From Candidatus Auribacterota bacterium (GTDB lineage Bacteria; Auribacterota; JAFGBW01): DNA of 7,307 nucleotides. The stretch lies in NCBI GenBank assembly GCA_016932965.1, contig JAFGBW010000027.1, forward strand, positions 1 through 7,307. The letters are read 5' to 3'. A model generated the notes under the pieces. The model made no database searches. It had not been told where the DNA came from and was given only the letters and a program-made list of their open reading frames with translations. A program made the position numbers and the translations under genes. Shown here in pieces: positions 5,789 to 7,307 of the stretch (positions are counted from its first letter, which is position 1; the number at the start of each line of letters is the position of its first letter).

Positions 5789-6700
5789 ATGGCTGCAAAA
5801 CTGCAAAAACGGGAAATAGTCTGGCTGCTGATCCTTTCACTGGTCGTGGGAGGCTCGTGGTTCAATAAAAACCAGTATGCCCCGCGCAAGAAGAAAATCC
5901 GGGCGCTCCGGGCCACCCGGGAGTTGCTTAACAGTAAGATTTCGAAGCTGGAACAGGAAAATGTGGTACTTTCGAAGAAGGAGGATGAGCTTAAAGCTTA
6001 TGATACGGAGATAACCCGGCAAAGAGACGAGCTCCAGAACCTGGAAGCCTCCATTCCCAAAAGACAGGAGCTGGACCGCCTCCTGTATTATCTGACGCAC
6101 GGCCGTAAAGGCATTGAGTTCGAATCCATCAAACCTCTTGAAAACAGGGAGAAGAAGACCCCCGGGGAAAATGAAACCCCTTCCGTGGGTTACAGGGCGC
6201 AGAATTATGAAATCATTTGTTCAGGCACTTATTCGGACATCGTTTGCTATTTATCCTATCTCGATAAGATTTCCCCCTTTGCCAAGGTCAGCATGGCCAG
6301 GGTCTTCCAGAACAGGGAAAAGAAGGAAAATCGTCTAATGGCAAACGTGAAGCTGTCCATTCTGATTTCGGACGAGCCAGGAGGAAAAGGATCGTCATTC
6401 CAGGTGGACAACGTTCCAAAATACCGGGAATTGAAAAACCCCTTTTATGAATGGAAGGCCGGCACAAATGAGGAGCAAGAGGAGGAGGAAATCAAGAACG
6501 AGCCACCGAAACTGGACATCAAAGGGATATTGAAGGTGGGCAGTGAATTTCGCGTGATCATTGAGGAAAAAATTTATAAGATAGGCGACCGGGTTGAGGA
6601 GTGCACCATCAAGTCGATTGCCGAGGACAAGCTTGTTGTTGAAAAAGCAGGAATTGTTTATGAAATTCCGATGAAGGAAAAGAAAGACAACAAGAATTAG
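5789..6700 (+). CDS. PilO-PilP fusion, type IV pilus alignment-complex protein
   Basis: It combines inner-membrane PilO with periplasmic PilP in one protein of 303 residues. PilO alone is about 200 residues and PilP about 170, so the PilP part is reduced. A short cytoplasmic tail precedes one transmembrane helix (about residues 10-25, IVWLLILSLVVGGSWF). A coiled coil follows (about 38-95), then the PilO ferredoxin-like region with GTYSDIVCYLSYLDKISPF. After LKNPFYEWK comes an acidic linker (EEQEEEEIKNE, about 228-238). The C-terminal PilP-like beta domain has the pattern KGILKVGSEFRVIIEEKIYK, then IGDRVEECTIKSIAEDKLVV. Free PilP is a lipoprotein; here the lipid anchor is missing and the PilO helix replaces it. 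It follows the PilM-PilN gene and precedes the secretin gene. ATG 5789 has no Shine-Dalgarno. The PilO call is firm; the PilP call is likely. GspM/GspC homology is a possible alternative reading. Confidence 0.82.
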   Translation: MAAKLQKREIVWLLILSLVVGGSWFNKNQYAPRKKKIRALRATRELLNSKISKLEQENVVLSKKEDELKAYDTEITRQRDELQNLEASIPKRQELDRLLYYLTHGRKGIEFESIKPLENREKKTPGENETPSVGYRAQNYEIICSGTYSDIVCYLSYLDKISPFAKVSMARVFQNREKKENRLMANVKLSILISDEPGGKGSSFQVDNVPKYRELKNPFYEWKAGTNEEQEEEEIKNEPPKLDIKGILKVGSEFRVIIEEKIYKIGDRVEECTIKSIAEDKLVVEKAGIVYEIPMKEKKDNKN

Positions 6701-6716
6701 ATAGTAAAAGATTTAC

Positions 6717-6743
6717 CACGAAGGACACGAAGAGCACGAAGGA
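6717..6743. repeat. Three tandem CACGAAGGA units with an inverted copy downstream
   Basis: CACGAAGGA (6717-6725), CACGAAGAG (6726-6734) and CACGAAGGA (6735-6743) are exact 9-bp tandem units. About 50 bases on, CTTGATGGTCTTCATGGT (6790-6807) is a degenerate reverse-complement copy, matching 13 of 18 positions of ACCACGAAGGACACGAAG. Confidence 0.75.
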
Positions 6744-6870
6744 ATTTTAAAAAATCACAGAGATGAGGAAAATTTTTAATCTTCTTTTTCTTGATGGTCT
6801 TCATGGTGAAAAAATATATTTAGCTGCGGCTGTGCCGTAATAACTCATTTGTGGTTAAAAGATGATTAAT

Positions 6871-6876
6871 GAGGAG
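6871..6876 (+). promoter_or_regulatory. Shine-Dalgarno of the secretin gene
   Basis: GAGGAG lies six bases before ATG 6883 and is the strongest ribosome-binding site in the window. It decides the start against the in-frame ATG at 6862, which would add MINEEKT before a normal signal peptide and overlap this site. Confidence 0.8.
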
Positions 6877-6882
6877 AAAACG

Positions 6883-7307
6883 ATGAGGTTTTCTAAGATT
6901 GTGTATTTGATCTGTTGTCTGGCTGTGTTGATGATATTTTCCAGCGCTCGGATTGCATCCGGAGAGGAATCTGCGGTTCAGTCATCCCGGGAAGAAGAAA
7001 GCAACGCGAAAGTCCTGGATAATCCTGTTCCCATCACCGTGGAATTCAGGGACACGGACATCAAAGATGTTTTGCGTTCCATCGCGGAAATCTGCCAAGT
7101 CAACATTGTCTCAGCGGACAACGTGAAGGGGAAAATCACCATTTCCTTGAAAGAGGTGAAACTGAAAGACGCGTTGGAGGCGATCCTTTCCGTCAACAAA
7201 TATGCCTGGAGACCCCAGGGTGAGAAGATCATCATTGTGGAAGCCCTGCCCGCCCTGACCACGAAATTCATCCAGTTAAAATACGCGGAAGCCGCCAAGA
7301 TGAAAGA
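6883..7307 (+). CDS. Outer-membrane secretin (PilQ/GspD type), 5' part only
   Basis: Secretins form the outer-membrane ring through which type IV pili or type II secretion substrates pass. The first 141 codons are in the window and the frame runs off the edge. Residues 1-27 (MRFSKIVYLICCLAVLMIFS, then SARIASG) are a signal peptide, probably cut before E28. After a short Ser/Glu-rich linker, residues 51-120 form an N0/STN domain: ITVEFRDTDIKDVLRSIAEI, then VNIVSADNVKGKITI, LKDALEAIL and KIIIVE. From about residue 127, TKFIQLKYAEAAKMK is the start of the first N1-type repeat. There is no room for the AMIN domain that many PilQ proteins carry before N0. Gene order after PilM-N and PilO-P favours PilQ. 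The pore-forming domain lies outside the window. Confidence 0.88.
   Translation, partial: MRFSKIVYLICCLAVLMIFSSARIASGEESAVQSSREEESNAKVLDNPVPITVEFRDTDIKDVLRSIAEICQVNIVSADNVKGKITISLKEVKLKDALEAILSVNKYAWRPQGEKIIIVEALPALTTKFIQLKYAEAAKMK

Larger units (their letters stand above)
6701..6882. other. Gap of 182 bp before the secretin gene, filled with repeat remnants
   Basis: There is no gene. It holds three CACGAAGGA-type units, a CACAGAGATGAGG stretch (about 6756-6768), a degenerate inverted copy of the first repeat (6790-6810) and TAGCTGCGGCTGTGCCGTAA with a small CGGC/GCCG stem (about 6821-6840). It ends in the strong ribosome-binding site of the secretin gene. I could not identify a promoter. 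Confidence 0.55.

Noticed and set aside
6717-6743. CRISPR array
   Set aside because: The units are 9 bp in direct tandem without spacers, unlike CRISPR repeats.

Overview
The window reads as chromosomal DNA of a Gram-negative (diderm) bacterium. It encodes two lipopolysaccharide core glycosyltransferases, a set of type IV pilus / type II secretion-like assembly proteins, and the start of an outer-membrane secretin. The fused pilus genes, weak ribosome-binding sites and intergenic gaps full of degenerate short repeats suggest an uncultured lineage, perhaps Omnitrophota or a deltaproteobacterium-like group. That placement is an inference with low confidence.

Layout. Positions 1-714 (minus strand) hold the 5' part of a gene for an exported or membrane-anchored protein. 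It has a signal-like N-terminus, a second hydrophobic segment ending in Cys, and a Gly/Thr/Pro/Asp repeat region that runs off the window. Positions 715-1062 are non-coding, with a candidate minus-strand promoter and repeat remnants. Next come two plus-strand LPS core genes: a WaaF-type heptosyltransferase (1063-2100) and a WaaG-like family 4 glycosyltransferase (2230-3357). A repeat-bearing gap with a hairpin (3358-3547) leads to a small gene (3548-3868) for a 106-residue peptide. Its short basic leader carries a YxxPxL motif, and it is followed by seven CxxGxx[A/P] units. It looks like the precursor of a ribosomally made, post-translationally modified peptide (RiPP) and is the most novel item here. 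The rest is a pilus-assembly cluster: a PilM-PilN fusion (3960-5609), a PilO-PilP fusion (5789-6700) and a PilQ/GspD-type secretin cut by the window edge (6883 onward).

How the genes fit together. WaaF and WaaG would add successive sugars to the LPS inner/outer core. PilM-N, PilO-P and PilQ would form the alignment complex that links a cytoplasmic actin-like ring, through the inner membrane and periplasm, to the outer-membrane secretin. Gene order follows the canonical pilMNOPQ order, but four genes are collapsed into two. The two gaps inside this cluster are about 180 bp each and packed with short tandem-repeat remnants, which is unusual for an operon. No maturation enzyme for the putative RiPP precursor lies in the window.
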